Assembly (NCBI RefSeq): GCF_002967715.1
Contig: NZ_PUIA01000016.1
Coordinates: 372,001-436,000 of the forward strand
Direction: 5' to 3'
DNA: 64,000 nucleotides
Source of the DNA: Blastopirellula marina
GTDB taxonomy: Bacteria > Planctomycetota > Planctomycetia > Pirellulales > Pirellulaceae
A model generated the notes under the pieces. That model had not been told where the DNA came from. It worked only from the letters and a program-made list of their open reading frames with translations, and searched no databases. Positions 9,232-18,190 of this stretch are shown here, in pieces. Numbering within the stretch: position 1 is the first letter of the stretch; the number at the start of each line of letters is the position of its first letter. Position numbers and translations under genes: made by a program.

Positions 9232-10824
9232 ATGAGTGCCGAGTTTCAGTCGCAACCCGAAGAGTATGCCGAGGTGCCCGCCGAGCAGGCATCGCCGGTT
9301 GAAGAATCTAGCGCGCCGAGCGAAGAAGCCTATTCCGGTTCGATCCTGGATTGGATCGTTTCCAACGAGAACGTCCAGCAATCCAATCGGGCAGCTCATC
9401 GCTGGGACGAATTCATGAACGCCGATAACGTTCGTGAAAAGCTTATTGCCTGGCTAGGCAAGATCGACGGGCTCTCGAAGAAGTCGATCGTGCTTCGTCT
9501 GAACGCCGATGTCGCTCAGATCGATCAATGGCTCACCGATCAGCTGAACGCCGTCCTGCATCATCCTCAGTTTCAAAAGCTGGAAGCTTCCTGGCGAGGT
9601 CTCGAGTACCTGACCAACATGGTCGACGACGAGGCCGATCGCGAACGCGTTATTATTCGTGTGCTCAATGCGAGCTGGAAAGATGTCGAACGCGACATCG
9701 AACGCGCGGTTGAGTTTGATTCAAGCGAACTGTTCAAGAAGATCTACGAGGAAGAATTCGGTACTGCTGGCGGCAAGCCGTTTGGCGTGATGATTGGGGA
9801 CTACGAGATTCACCCTAACCCGACTAGAAATCATCCTCACCGTGATCTGGATACCCTGCAAGGACTCGCAGGCATCGCCGCTGCGGCTTTTTGTCCATTC
9901 ATTGCCAGTGCCAGTCCCACGATGTTTGGTCTGGACGAGTTTACAGGGCTCGAACATGTCGAGAACCTGCGATCCGGCTTTGATCAGGCCGAGTTCACCC
10001 AGTGGCATGCATTTCGCAAAACGGATGACGCGAGGTTCGTCGGGCTTGTCTTGCCGCGGGTCTTGATGCGATTGCCGTACGAAACGTTTGATGCCAGGGC
10101 CGATGGTTTTAGTTTTCGAGAAGAAGTCGGCGGTCGCGACCGTCGTAATTATCTGTGGGGGAACGCCTCGTATGCGTTTGCCGAAGTCTTGATTCGAGCT
10201 TTCTCGGAATGTGGTTGGCTGGCTCAAATTCGCGGCGTGCAACGAAACGTCGTGGGGGGAGGGCTGGTGAGCCGCCTGGCCGTCCATCACTTTGGTACGG
10301 ATCGCTACGGGGTAGCTCCGAAGTCGTCCACCGACTGCATTATCTCGGATCGGCAGGAAGCGGAACTGGCCCATCTGGGTTTCATTCCCCTTACGCGATG
10401 TCATGATACCGACTTGAGCGCCTTTTACTCTAACCAGACCGTACAAAAACCCAAGGTTTACGAAGACGAGGCGGCTACCCAGAACGCAAAAATCTCGGCC
10501 ATGCTGCAGTACATTTTGTGCACATCGCAGTTTGCCCATGCACTGAAGGTAATAGCGCGGGACAAAGTCGGTACTTTTGAGGATCGCGAAGCGGTCGAGC
10601 GTTTCTTGAACGACTGGATCCATGAATATGTCACGCCGGACGAAAAGGCCAAGCCGGCAACCAAGGCCGCGCGGCCACTGCGTCAGGCTGAGATTCGATT
10701 GCGGGACGACCCGGGAAAACCAGGTTCGTACCGCTGCACGTTCAAGCTTTGGCCGCATTATCAACTGGATGACCTGGTTGCTTCGATTCGCATGAAGACC
10801 AATATCGAAGGCCGCCGGAAATAA
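9232..10824 (+). CDS. tssC: Second TssC-type sheath subunit
   Basis: 530 residues from ATG 9232. Earlier TTG/GTG codons in frame (9175, 9193) fall inside the terminator hairpin and are rejected. After an acidic ~35-residue extension (EVPAEQASPVEESSAPSEE) it follows the first TssC closely: HHPQFQKLEASWRGLEYLT (WRGL 121-124), DIERAVEFDSSELFKKIYEE, and the C-terminal GKPGSYRCTFKLWPHYQLDD. It is therefore a full-length paralog able in principle to polymerise with TssB. Tandem tssC genes occur in some other T6SS clusters; whether the second is a minor sheath part or forms a separate sheath is unknown. No clear SD precedes its start, in line with low expression. Confidence 0.94.
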   Translation: MSAEFQSQPEEYAEVPAEQASPVEESSAPSEEAYSGSILDWIVSNENVQQSNRAAHRWDEFMNADNVREKLIAWLGKIDGLSKKSIVLRLNADVAQIDQWLTDQLNAVLHHPQFQKLEASWRGLEYLTNMVDDEADRERVIIRVLNASWKDVERDIERAVEFDSSELFKKIYEEEFGTAGGKPFGVMIGDYEIHPNPTRNHPHRDLDTLQGLAGIAAAAFCPFIASASPTMFGLDEFTGLEHVENLRSGFDQAEFTQWHAFRKTDDARFVGLVLPRVLMRLPYETFDARADGFSFREEVGGRDRRNYLWGNASYAFAEVLIRAFSECGWLAQIRGVQRNVVGGGLVSRLAVHHFGTDRYGVAPKSSTDCIISDRQEAELAHLGFIPLTRCHDTDLSAFYSNQTVQKPKVYEDEAATQNAKISAMLQYILCTSQFAHALKVIARDKVGTFEDREAVERFLNDWIHEYVTPDEKAKPATKAARPLRQAEIRLRDDPGKPGSYRCTFKLWPHYQLDDLVASIRMKTNIEGRRK

Positions 10825-10870
10825 GCTTACAATCCATCATTGGCTGAGAATCAACTTCGGGGGGAAGCGT

Positions 10871-11665
10871 ATGAGCATCGGCGAACAACTAAAAGCGGGG
10901 CAACTGAATGAAGCCATCGATGCGGCCATTCAGGATGTCAAGAAGAAGCCCATGCAGTGGGACTTGCGAATCGCATTGGCCCAGTTGCTTTGCTTGCGTG
11001 GAGATATCGAGCGAGCCGACAACCACCTGGAAACGGCCCAGATTCAATCTCCCGATGCGATCCTTCGCATCTCGATGTATCGCCAGATGATTCGCGGCGA
11101 AATGACCCGCAACGAATGTTGGCAGCAAGGACGTACGCCAGACTTGATGCAGAATCAAGAACCGACCCCGCTGGTCGAGAAGAACCTTCGTCTGATCCTC
11201 GCCCTGCGAGAGAACAACATGGAGGAAGCGGCTCAGCTGGTCAACGAAATCGAAGAAGAACGTCCGATTGTGAAGGGCACATGCGACGGTGTCGAATTTG
11301 AAGACATCCGCGACCAGGATGATCGGACGGCGTTCTTTCTGGAAACGATCACCAGCAACGGGAAGTATTTCTGGATTCCATTCGATGCGATCGATTCGGT
11401 CGAGTTTCATGCCCCTGAGCAGCCGTGCGACTTGATCTGGCGGCGAGCGACGATGAACGCCTACGGCCAGGAAGGGGACGTTTTCATCAACGCACTCTAC
11501 CCAGGCAGTTCTCAAAGTGAAGAGATGACGCACAAACTGGGACAGAGCACTGCCTGGCTAGGGGAAGAAGGAGAGCCTGGTCGCGGACTCGGCCAGCGAA
11601 TGCTTTGGCTTGGTGAACAAGAAAAGTCGATCATGGAGATCGGTACGCTGGAATTCACTCATTAA
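10871..11665 (+). CDS. tagJ: T6SS accessory protein TagJ (ImpE)
   Basis: 264 residues. N-terminal tetratricopeptide-like helices (GEQLKAGQLNEAIDAAIQDV, LRIALAQLLCLRGDIERADN) followed by the ImpE C-terminal domain with FLETITSNGKYFWIPFDAID and WRRATMNAYGQEGDVFINAL. TagJ binds TssB and ClpV in systems that have it and may tune sheath disassembly. A very strong SD (GGGGGGAAG) lies before the ATG. It sits between tssC2 and tssE, a common place for impE. Confidence 0.93.
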   Translation: MSIGEQLKAGQLNEAIDAAIQDVKKKPMQWDLRIALAQLLCLRGDIERADNHLETAQIQSPDAILRISMYRQMIRGEMTRNECWQQGRTPDLMQNQEPTPLVEKNLRLILALRENNMEEAAQLVNEIEEERPIVKGTCDGVEFEDIRDQDDRTAFFLETITSNGKYFWIPFDAIDSVEFHAPEQPCDLIWRRATMNAYGQEGDVFINALYPGSSQSEEMTHKLGQSTAWLGEEGEPGRGLGQRMLWLGEQEKSIMEIGTLEFTH

Positions 11666-11689
11666 GTTCTTCATAGACGGGAAACGACG

Positions 11690-12187
11690 ATGTCCAGAGG
11701 GAATCCGGATGAAGAACCACTCATGCCGTCGGTCTTCGATCGCTTGATTGATAACGATCCATTCAACTCTCGCGAGGCACCGCATTCGCAAACGCAGACC
11801 ATGCGGGAGATTCGCGAATCCGTGATGCGCGATCTGGAAAACCTTTTGAACACGCGTTGGCGCTGCAAGTCATGGCCGCCACAGCTGAACGAACTGAACA
11901 ACTCGTTGATCAACTATGGGATTCCCGATTTCTCGTCGATCGACCTGAGTTCCGACATGGACCGCGACTCGCTACGCGAGGCGATTGAATTTGCGATCCG
12001 CACGTTTGAGACGCGTTTCGTTTCGGTGCATGTCGAAATCCCTGAGAAGAGCAGGTCTGAGGACCGGACGCTGCACTTTATCATCCGGGCCGAACTCCAC
12101 GCGACGCCAGCACCGGAACCGATTGTGTTTGATTCGAAGCTGGAGCCATCGGATCATCTATTTCATGTCAGACGGAAGGATCGATGA
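11690..12187 (+). CDS. tssE: T6SS baseplate protein TssE (gp25-like)
   Basis: 165 residues. The gp25/TssE signature is present: PSVFDRLIDNDP near the N-terminus, SVMRDLENLLNTRW, LNNSLINYGIPDFSSID and IRTFETRFVSVHVEI. TssE forms the baseplate wedge with TssF and TssG and starts sheath assembly. The stop overlaps the tssF start by 4 bp (ATGA), so translation is coupled. Confidence 0.95.
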   Translation: MSRGNPDEEPLMPSVFDRLIDNDPFNSREAPHSQTQTMREIRESVMRDLENLLNTRWRCKSWPPQLNELNNSLINYGIPDFSSIDLSSDMDRDSLREAIEFAIRTFETRFVSVHVEIPEKSRSEDRTLHFIIRAELHATPAPEPIVFDSKLEPSDHLFHVRRKDR

Positions 12188-14016
12188 GCGACGAACTGCT
12201 CGAATTTTACCGCCGCGAACGCGCTTACCTGTTAGATCAGGGCAAAGCATTTGCTCGGGCCAACCCGAAGATCGCCAGTCGACTGGGCCTTGGTGGAGAC
12301 GACTTTAAAGATCCACACGTTGGCCGACTGGTTGAATCATTCGCGTATCTTAACGCACGAACGCGACTCAAGCTGGAGGATGACTTTCCCGAGATCGCCG
12401 CATCGATGCTGGAGGTTCTCTTCCCGCATTTGCTGCGTCCGATTCCCTCGATGTCGGTCGTTCAGTTCGGGCTCGATCGTGCCCAGGTCGAAGCGGTCAA
12501 TGGCTTTCAGGTTGCCAAGGGAACCAGCCTTGAGACGGAGCCGATCAACGGCGATCCGTGTCGTTTTCGGACTTGCTATCCGGTAACGTGTTGGCCGATC
12601 GAAATCAGCGATGTCAGCATGATGAGCCATCCCTTCGAGGCTCCGCAGACACCTTACAACGCGGAAGCATCCGCGATGATCCGAATCGGCCTGAAGAGCT
12701 TCACTTCGACGATCGACCTGAGCCAATTGAAGTTGAAAACGCTGAGATTCTTCATCAAAGAACAAGCACCCTACAAGTTCGATTTGTACGAACTGTTGAT
12801 GACCTCGGTCGTGGGTGTCGCGGTAGCCCAGAACCACAAATCAGCCGAGTTTCAAATGCTGGGACGCAATTGTATCCAGCCGGTGGGGTTCAGTCGGGAC
12901 GAAGGGATGTTCGATTACCCGGCTCGATCGTTTCTGGGGTATCGTCTGCTAACGGAGTTCTTTACCTTTCCCGATAAGTTTCTGTTTTTTGACCTGAACA
13001 TGGAGTCGGTTTTGAAGAAGATCGGCGGCGGGCAGGCCGAGATCTATATCTTCTTGAAGCAAGGGAACTCCGACCTCGAACGCCGGCTCCAGGCGGATAA
13101 CCTGCGGATCGGTTGCACGCCGATTACCAATCTCTTTCGACAGGAGGCCGAACCGATCCGGCTGACGCACGAAAAGACCGAGTATCACGTGATTCCAGAT
13201 TCGCGGCGGCCGTTCGCGAATGAGATTTACTCTATCGACGAGGTCACTGCCGTTTCGCAGGATCATCGCGAGGTAAGTTACCATCCGTTCTATTCGTTCA
13301 AGCATTCTTCTGAGTCGCATGATGCGGAAACGTACTGGCACGCGACACGCCGGCCGAACCCTGGTGGCGAGGAAACGGGGGATCAAGGTACCGAACTGTT
13401 CCTTTCCGTGGTCGACCTCAACTTTAATCCCAGTGCCGAGCAGCAGTGGAGCTTGCATGCAGACCTGACGTGTTTCAACCGGGATCTGCCCGAGCGGCTT
13501 CCATTTGGGGGCGACCAGCCGAAGCTGAGCATGTCAGGTTTGGCACCCATTACCAAAATCAAATGTCTGCAGCCTCCTACGCCTACGCGACGTCCAGATG
13601 TCGAGCAGGGGATCCGGTGGCGATTGATTTCCCATTTGTCGCTGAATCACCTTTCGCTGAGCGACGATACGGAAGGTTCGCATGCGTTGCGGGAAATCCT
13701 GGGCTTATACGACTACGTCGATTCGGGTGTAAGCCGAGCCTATATCGAAGGCATTGATTCGCTGCGAAGCGAACCATGTACGGCACGCGTGAAGACACCC
13801 AATGGAACCGTATTCTGCCGTGGTACTCGCCTGCATGTCACCTTTGACTCAAGTAGTTACACCGGTGGCGGTATGTTTTTGATGGCGAGTGTGTTAGAGC
13901 GATTCTTCGCCCTGTATTGCACGATCAATTCATTCACCCAGACGGTCATGCATGACGAGACCGGAGAGGAGATCTATCGTTGGGCACCGAGGGCCGGCGA
14001 AAACGTGCTACTGTAG
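12184..14016 (+). CDS. tssF: T6SS baseplate protein TssF
   Basis: 610 residues, normal length. Starts with ELLEFYRRERAYLLDQGKAF, then ARANPKIASRLGL and the DPHVGRLVESFAYLNARTRL block typical of VasA/ImpG proteins; the C-terminus has SYTGGGMFLMASVLERFFAL. TssF makes the main body of the baseplate wedge. Overlaps tssE by 4 bp and tssG by 37 bp. Confidence 0.96.
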   Translation: MSDELLEFYRRERAYLLDQGKAFARANPKIASRLGLGGDDFKDPHVGRLVESFAYLNARTRLKLEDDFPEIAASMLEVLFPHLLRPIPSMSVVQFGLDRAQVEAVNGFQVAKGTSLETEPINGDPCRFRTCYPVTCWPIEISDVSMMSHPFEAPQTPYNAEASAMIRIGLKSFTSTIDLSQLKLKTLRFFIKEQAPYKFDLYELLMTSVVGVAVAQNHKSAEFQMLGRNCIQPVGFSRDEGMFDYPARSFLGYRLLTEFFTFPDKFLFFDLNMESVLKKIGGGQAEIYIFLKQGNSDLERRLQADNLRIGCTPITNLFRQEAEPIRLTHEKTEYHVIPDSRRPFANEIYSIDEVTAVSQDHREVSYHPFYSFKHSSESHDAETYWHATRRPNPGGEETGDQGTELFLSVVDLNFNPSAEQQWSLHADLTCFNRDLPERLPFGGDQPKLSMSGLAPITKIKCLQPPTPTRRPDVEQGIRWRLISHLSLNHLSLSDDTEGSHALREILGLYDYVDSGVSRAYIEGIDSLRSEPCTARVKTPNGTVFCRGTRLHVTFDSSSYTGGGMFLMASVLERFFALYCTINSFTQTVMHDETGEEIYRWAPRAGENVLL

Positions 14017-15119
14017 CCAATCGCCTCATCGAACAGCCTTACCAGTTCGACTTTTTCCAGGCGATGCGGCTGCTGGAAAAGATGGCTCAGGAAGATCCTG
14101 AGACCTACCCGAACTGGAAACCGATTGGACAAGATGGACCGCCCCATCGCGAGTTGGTCCAGCTGAAGGTCTTGTGCGCGCGGACCTTTCCTCCCAGCGA
14201 AGTTGCTTCGATCGTTCGCCGCCGCCCTGATGCGGAAGATGCACCTCCGGAAGGGGAACCTCCCTTCACGATGACCACGACCTTCATGGGGGTTTTCGGT
14301 GCCCAAGGGGTGATGCCGCTGCATTACACGCAAACCATTCTCGATCGCGTCCGCCGTAAAGACTTTGCGCTGCGTGACTTTATTGATCTATTTCACCACC
14401 GCATTTTGTCCTTCTTCTATCGAGCTTGGGAAAAGTATCGTTTTCCCATTGCTTTTGAAAGGGCTCGACGCAATTCGCTGAAGCCTAAGGAACTTGATCT
14501 CTTTACCGAGACGTTGTACGCACTGGTCGGGATGGGAACCCACGGCATCCGAGATCGACTGCTGATCGACGATGAAACCTTTCTGTACTACGCCGGGCAC
14601 TTCGCCCACCGGCCACGCTCGGCGCTCGGGCTTCAACAGATCCTGGAAGATTACTTCTCGTTTGATGTCGTCGTGCAGCAATACACAGGGCACTGGTTGT
14701 ATATCGACCCAGCCGATCAATCGCGATTGCCTGATTCGGCTGGCATACTCGGCGGAAACAATCGGCTGGGGGAAGAAACAGTCATAGGGCATCGTATGTG
14801 GAACTGTGAAACACGGTTCCGCCTGCGGATTGGTCCTGTCGATTACCGACAGTACCAGCAACTGATGCCCAGCGGTGATCAACTAGGCGAGGTTGCCCAG
14901 CTGACACGAACCTATGTGGGGAATTCATTGGATTTTGATATCCAACTGGTGTTAAAAAATTCAGAGGTTCCTCAATGCATCTTGGGGAGCGAGGAAGACC
15001 CCTGTTTTTTGGGGTATAACATGTGGTTGCGGGTTGGCGAATTTGTCAACGACGTAGAAGATGCGGTGTTCCAGCACTCGGGGTACCCGCTGGGAACCAC
15101 AGGCGCATCGGGGAAATAG
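13980..15119 (+). CDS. tssG: T6SS baseplate protein TssG
   Basis: 379 residues from a TTG start. The choice rests on a good SD (GGAGAGGAG, 13963-13971) 8 nt upstream, inside the end of tssF, and on the absence of any other start before the conserved PYQFDFFQAMRLLEKMA. Other VasB/ImpH blocks are TTTFMGVFGAQGVMPLHYTQ, RDFIDLFHHRILSFFYRAWE and LGEETVIGHRMWNCETRFRL. Together with TssE and TssF it builds the baseplate wedge. A 102-bp gap with tandem palindromes separates it from clpV. Confidence 0.95.
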   Translation: MGTEGRRKRATVANRLIEQPYQFDFFQAMRLLEKMAQEDPETYPNWKPIGQDGPPHRELVQLKVLCARTFPPSEVASIVRRRPDAEDAPPEGEPPFTMTTTFMGVFGAQGVMPLHYTQTILDRVRRKDFALRDFIDLFHHRILSFFYRAWEKYRFPIAFERARRNSLKPKELDLFTETLYALVGMGTHGIRDRLLIDDETFLYYAGHFAHRPRSALGLQQILEDYFSFDVVVQQYTGHWLYIDPADQSRLPDSAGILGGNNRLGEETVIGHRMWNCETRFRLRIGPVDYRQYQQLMPSGDQLGEVAQLTRTYVGNSLDFDIQLVLKNSEVPQCILGSEEDPCFLGYNMWLRVGEFVNDVEDAVFQHSGYPLGTTGASGK

Positions 15120-15124
15120 AAGAT

Positions 15125-15162
15125 CAATTCGAGAGCGAGTTGGCAATTCGAGAACGAATTGG
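15125..15162 (+). promoter_or_regulatory. Tandem palindromic boxes before clpV
   Basis: Two adjacent 19-bp units (15125-15143 and 15144-15162) agree at 17 of 19 positions. The second is a perfect dyad, CAATTCG-N4-CGAATTG; the first has one mismatch. They lie 60-97 bp before the clpV start and could be an operator or leader hairpins. Confidence 0.5.
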
Positions 15163-15221
15163 GGCATGTCGGATCAACTAGGGAAACATTCAAAGATTGA
15201 ATTGAAAGGGATCGACCTACC

Positions 15222-17918
15222 ATGGCATCCGTGAACTTGAAATCGTTGGTGGGGAAACTTAACGGAACTTGTCGGCGCACCTTGGAAGCTGCGGCGGGGT
15301 TGTGTCTCTCGCGAACGAATTACAACGTCGAGATTGAGCATTGGTTGACCAAGGTATTGGAAACCCCGAACACCGATCTCGACGCGATCATGCGAAACTA
15401 CGAGATCGATCCCAGTAAACTGGTCACCGAATTGACCAGGGCAATGGATAAGCTGAAGACTGGCAATGCCCGGCCACCGGCACTCAGTCAAACCGTCGTC
15501 GACCTGGCCCGCGATGCGTGGCTGTTGGCCTCGGTCGATTATCTCGAGCCGAGTGTCCGCACGGGGCACCTGATCGTGGCCATGCTTTCCGATCGGATCA
15601 CGGCCCAGGCAATTCTTTCTAGCTGCCCCGAGTTCGAGAAGATCAGTCTGGAGGACCTGAAGACCCATCTCGCGAAGATAACGGCTGAAACTTCAGAAGA
15701 GGATGAGTCGCAAGCCTCGCTGGCGACGGCCCCGGCCAGCGGCGGCCCAGGTGGTGGTCCCGCGAGACCAACCAAGACACCGGGACTCGATCAATTCACG
15801 GTTGACCTGACCGAAAGAGCTAAAAAGGGAGAGATCGATCCGGTCCTGGGACGCGATGACGAGATCCGTCAGATTGTCGATATCCTTTGCCGTCGTCGCC
15901 AAAACAATCCGATTCTGACGGGTGAAGCAGGCGTTGGTAAAACGGCTGTGGTCGAAGGGTTCGCCCTGCGAGTCGCTGCCGAAGACGTGCCGGATGCGCT
16001 AAAGAACGTTTCGATTCGTACGCTGGATCTTGCTTTGCTACAGGCCGGTGCCGGCGTGAAAGGTGAATTCGAGAACCGCCTGAAGTCCGTCATCGAAGAG
16101 GTTAAATCGTCCCCTAAGCCGATCATCCTGTTCATTGACGAAGCCCACACGATGATTGGTGCCGGCGGTCAGGCAGGCCAAGGCGACGCGGCGAATCTGC
16201 TGAAGCCAGCTTTGGCCCGTGGCGAACTGCGTACGATCGCCGCCACGACCTGGGCCGAGTACAAGAAGTACTTTGAACGGGACGCCGCGCTGGCTCGTCG
16301 TTTTCAGGTTGTTAAAGTCGAAGAGCCAAGCGAGGACAAGTGTATCGGTATGATGCGTGGGCTCGTGTCGACGCTCGAGCATCACCACAACGTTCGTATC
16401 TTGAACGAGGCCGTCGAATCTGCGGTCAAGCTTTCTCACCGATACATTTCCGGTCGACAGTTGCCGGACAAGGCGGTCAGTTTGCTTGACACGGCATGTG
16501 CACGGATTGGTCTGAGCCAAAACTCGACTCCTCCGCAAGTCGAGCATCTGACTCGGCTAATCGACCGAATCGAAACGGAAGTCGAGATCCTGAATCGAGA
16601 AATGGCATCTGGGGCTGAAGGACACGAAGCCACGATTGCCGAACTTGAGGAACAAAAGAAAGCTTCCGAAGAGAACCTGGAAACGCTTACCAAGCGATGG
16701 GAGCAGGAAAAGGAGTTAGTGAATCAGATCCGCGAGCTTCAGGATGAATTGGCCGAAGATGACGTAAAACGTCGAAAGCCAGTTGTCGAAGGTGAGCCCA
16801 AACCTGAATTGCTGACCGACGCGAAAAGAGACGAGATCAAGCAGAAGGTTAAGAAAGAGCAAGCCGAACTGCTGGAGATCCAAGGAGAATCGCCGCTGGT
16901 GCATATCTGTTGCGATACCAACGCCGTTGCAGAAACGGTTGGCTCCTGGACCGGTATTCCGGTAGGACGGATGGTTGCCAACGAGATTGCGACTGTCCTG
17001 AAGCTGCAAGATTTGATGGAAGAAAGTGTGGTCGGCCAGTCGCACGCGATGCTGCAAATTGCCGAAAGCATCAAGACCTCGCGGGCCAATCTCGAAGATC
17101 CGAATCGACCGATCGGGATCTTCCTGCTGGCCGGTACCAGTGGTGTTGGTAAAACGGAAACAGCGTTGACGCTGGCCAACCTGCTTTACGGTGGCGAGCA
17201 GAACATGACCACGATCAACATGTCAGAGTTCAAAGAAGAGCACAAAGTGTCGCTTCTGATGGGTTCGCCTCCTGGTTACGTTGGCTATGGCGAAGGTGGC
17301 GTGCTGACCGAAGCCGTTCGTCGCAAGCCGTATAGCGTGATCCTGCTGGACGAGATGGAGAAAGCACACCCCGGCGTGCAGGACATCTTCTACCAGGTGT
17401 TCGACAAGGGGCACATGAAAGATGGTGAGGGACGCGATATCGACTTCAAGAACACCGTCATTATCATGACCTCGAACGCCGGTACGGACTTGATCATGAG
17501 TCTGTGTAAAGATCCTGAAACTCGTCCCGATCCGCAGGGGTTGCATGACGCCATGCACGAGGAACTTCTGAAAACGTTCAAGCCTGCCTTCCTGGGGCGT
17601 ATTTCGATTATTCCATACTTCCCGCTCGATGACGCAGTGATGAAGAAGATCATCCGTCTCAAGTTGAAGAAGGTGGGACGTCGCGTACACGATCACTATC
17701 GAGCAACGTTCGACTATTCCGAAGCATTGGTAGATGCCATTGCTGCCCGCTGCACGGAAGTCGACACAGGTGCTCGTAACGTCGACAAGATTCTAACCCG
17801 AACGCTGTTGCCTGAGATGTCGGGCGAATTCCTCTCACGCATGGCCGAGGGGAAGGAAATCAAGTCCGCGGAGGTCGATGTCGACAAGGACGGCAACTTT
17901 GTCTACACGATCGGGTAG
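15222..17918 (+). CDS. tssH: T6SS AAA+ ATPase TssH (ClpV)
   Basis: 898 residues, normal ClpV length. N-terminal ClpN repeats (TCRRTLEAAAGLCLSR) for sheath recognition; first AAA+ module with Walker A GEAGVGKT (~235) and Walker B ILFIDEAH (~300); middle coiled-coil (~440-560); second AAA+ with Walker A GTSGVGKT (~640) and VILLDEMEKAH (~705). ClpV unfolds the TssC N-terminus of contracted sheaths and recycles subunits. Last gene of the operon, followed by a strong terminator. Tandem palindromes precede it, which may give it separate control. Confidence 0.97.
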   Translation: MASVNLKSLVGKLNGTCRRTLEAAAGLCLSRTNYNVEIEHWLTKVLETPNTDLDAIMRNYEIDPSKLVTELTRAMDKLKTGNARPPALSQTVVDLARDAWLLASVDYLEPSVRTGHLIVAMLSDRITAQAILSSCPEFEKISLEDLKTHLAKITAETSEEDESQASLATAPASGGPGGGPARPTKTPGLDQFTVDLTERAKKGEIDPVLGRDDEIRQIVDILCRRRQNNPILTGEAGVGKTAVVEGFALRVAAEDVPDALKNVSIRTLDLALLQAGAGVKGEFENRLKSVIEEVKSSPKPIILFIDEAHTMIGAGGQAGQGDAANLLKPALARGELRTIAATTWAEYKKYFERDAALARRFQVVKVEEPSEDKCIGMMRGLVSTLEHHHNVRILNEAVESAVKLSHRYISGRQLPDKAVSLLDTACARIGLSQNSTPPQVEHLTRLIDRIETEVEILNREMASGAEGHEATIAELEEQKKASEENLETLTKRWEQEKELVNQIRELQDELAEDDVKRRKPVVEGEPKPELLTDAKRDEIKQKVKKEQAELLEIQGESPLVHICCDTNAVAETVGSWTGIPVGRMVANEIATVLKLQDLMEESVVGQSHAMLQIAESIKTSRANLEDPNRPIGIFLLAGTSGVGKTETALTLANLLYGGEQNMTTINMSEFKEEHKVSLLMGSPPGYVGYGEGGVLTEAVRRKPYSVILLDEMEKAHPGVQDIFYQVFDKGHMKDGEGRDIDFKNTVIIMTSNAGTDLIMSLCKDPETRPDPQGLHDAMHEELLKTFKPAFLGRISIIPYFPLDDAVMKKIIRLKLKKVGRRVHDHYRATFDYSEALVDAIAARCTEVDTGARNVDKILTRTLLPEMSGEFLSRMAEGKEIKSAEVDVDKDGNFVYTIG

Positions 17919-17966
17919 GCTGGTAGTACCGATTAAGTCGGTTGGCTAACCTCTGACGATTGTTCC

Positions 17967-17994
17967 AACGGCAGCGATTCGCTGCCGTTTTTTT
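17967..17994 (+). terminator. Intrinsic terminator after clpV
   Basis: Perfect 10-bp stem (17967-17976 with 17980-17989; the closing pair is tight) with a 3-nt loop and a T run to 17994, ~50 bp after the clpV stop. Marks the end of the tss operon. Confidence 0.93.
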
Positions 17995-18104
17995 ATGGAC
18001 CTTTTGCCCTGTTTCGCTCGTCAAATCGGGGGACTTGCGCGCTTTGCGTTTATAGTGAATCCTCGTTTGCCCCCGGAAGGGGACATGTCTCCGCTGAAAA
18101 GCAT

Positions 18105-18133
18105 TTGCCGCGATTGACCGATTTTCTGATAAT
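18105..18133 (+). promoter_or_regulatory. Candidate promoter of the adaptor operon
   Basis: TTGCCG (18105-18110), 17-bp spacer, GATAAT (18128-18133), 57 bp before the GAF-HlyD gene. It follows the clpV terminator, as expected for a new transcription unit. Confidence 0.5.
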
Positions 18134-18190
18134 TCAGGTTTGATCCTTACTTGGTAAGGACGTCTAGAGGACAAGCGTTCTACGCGAACC

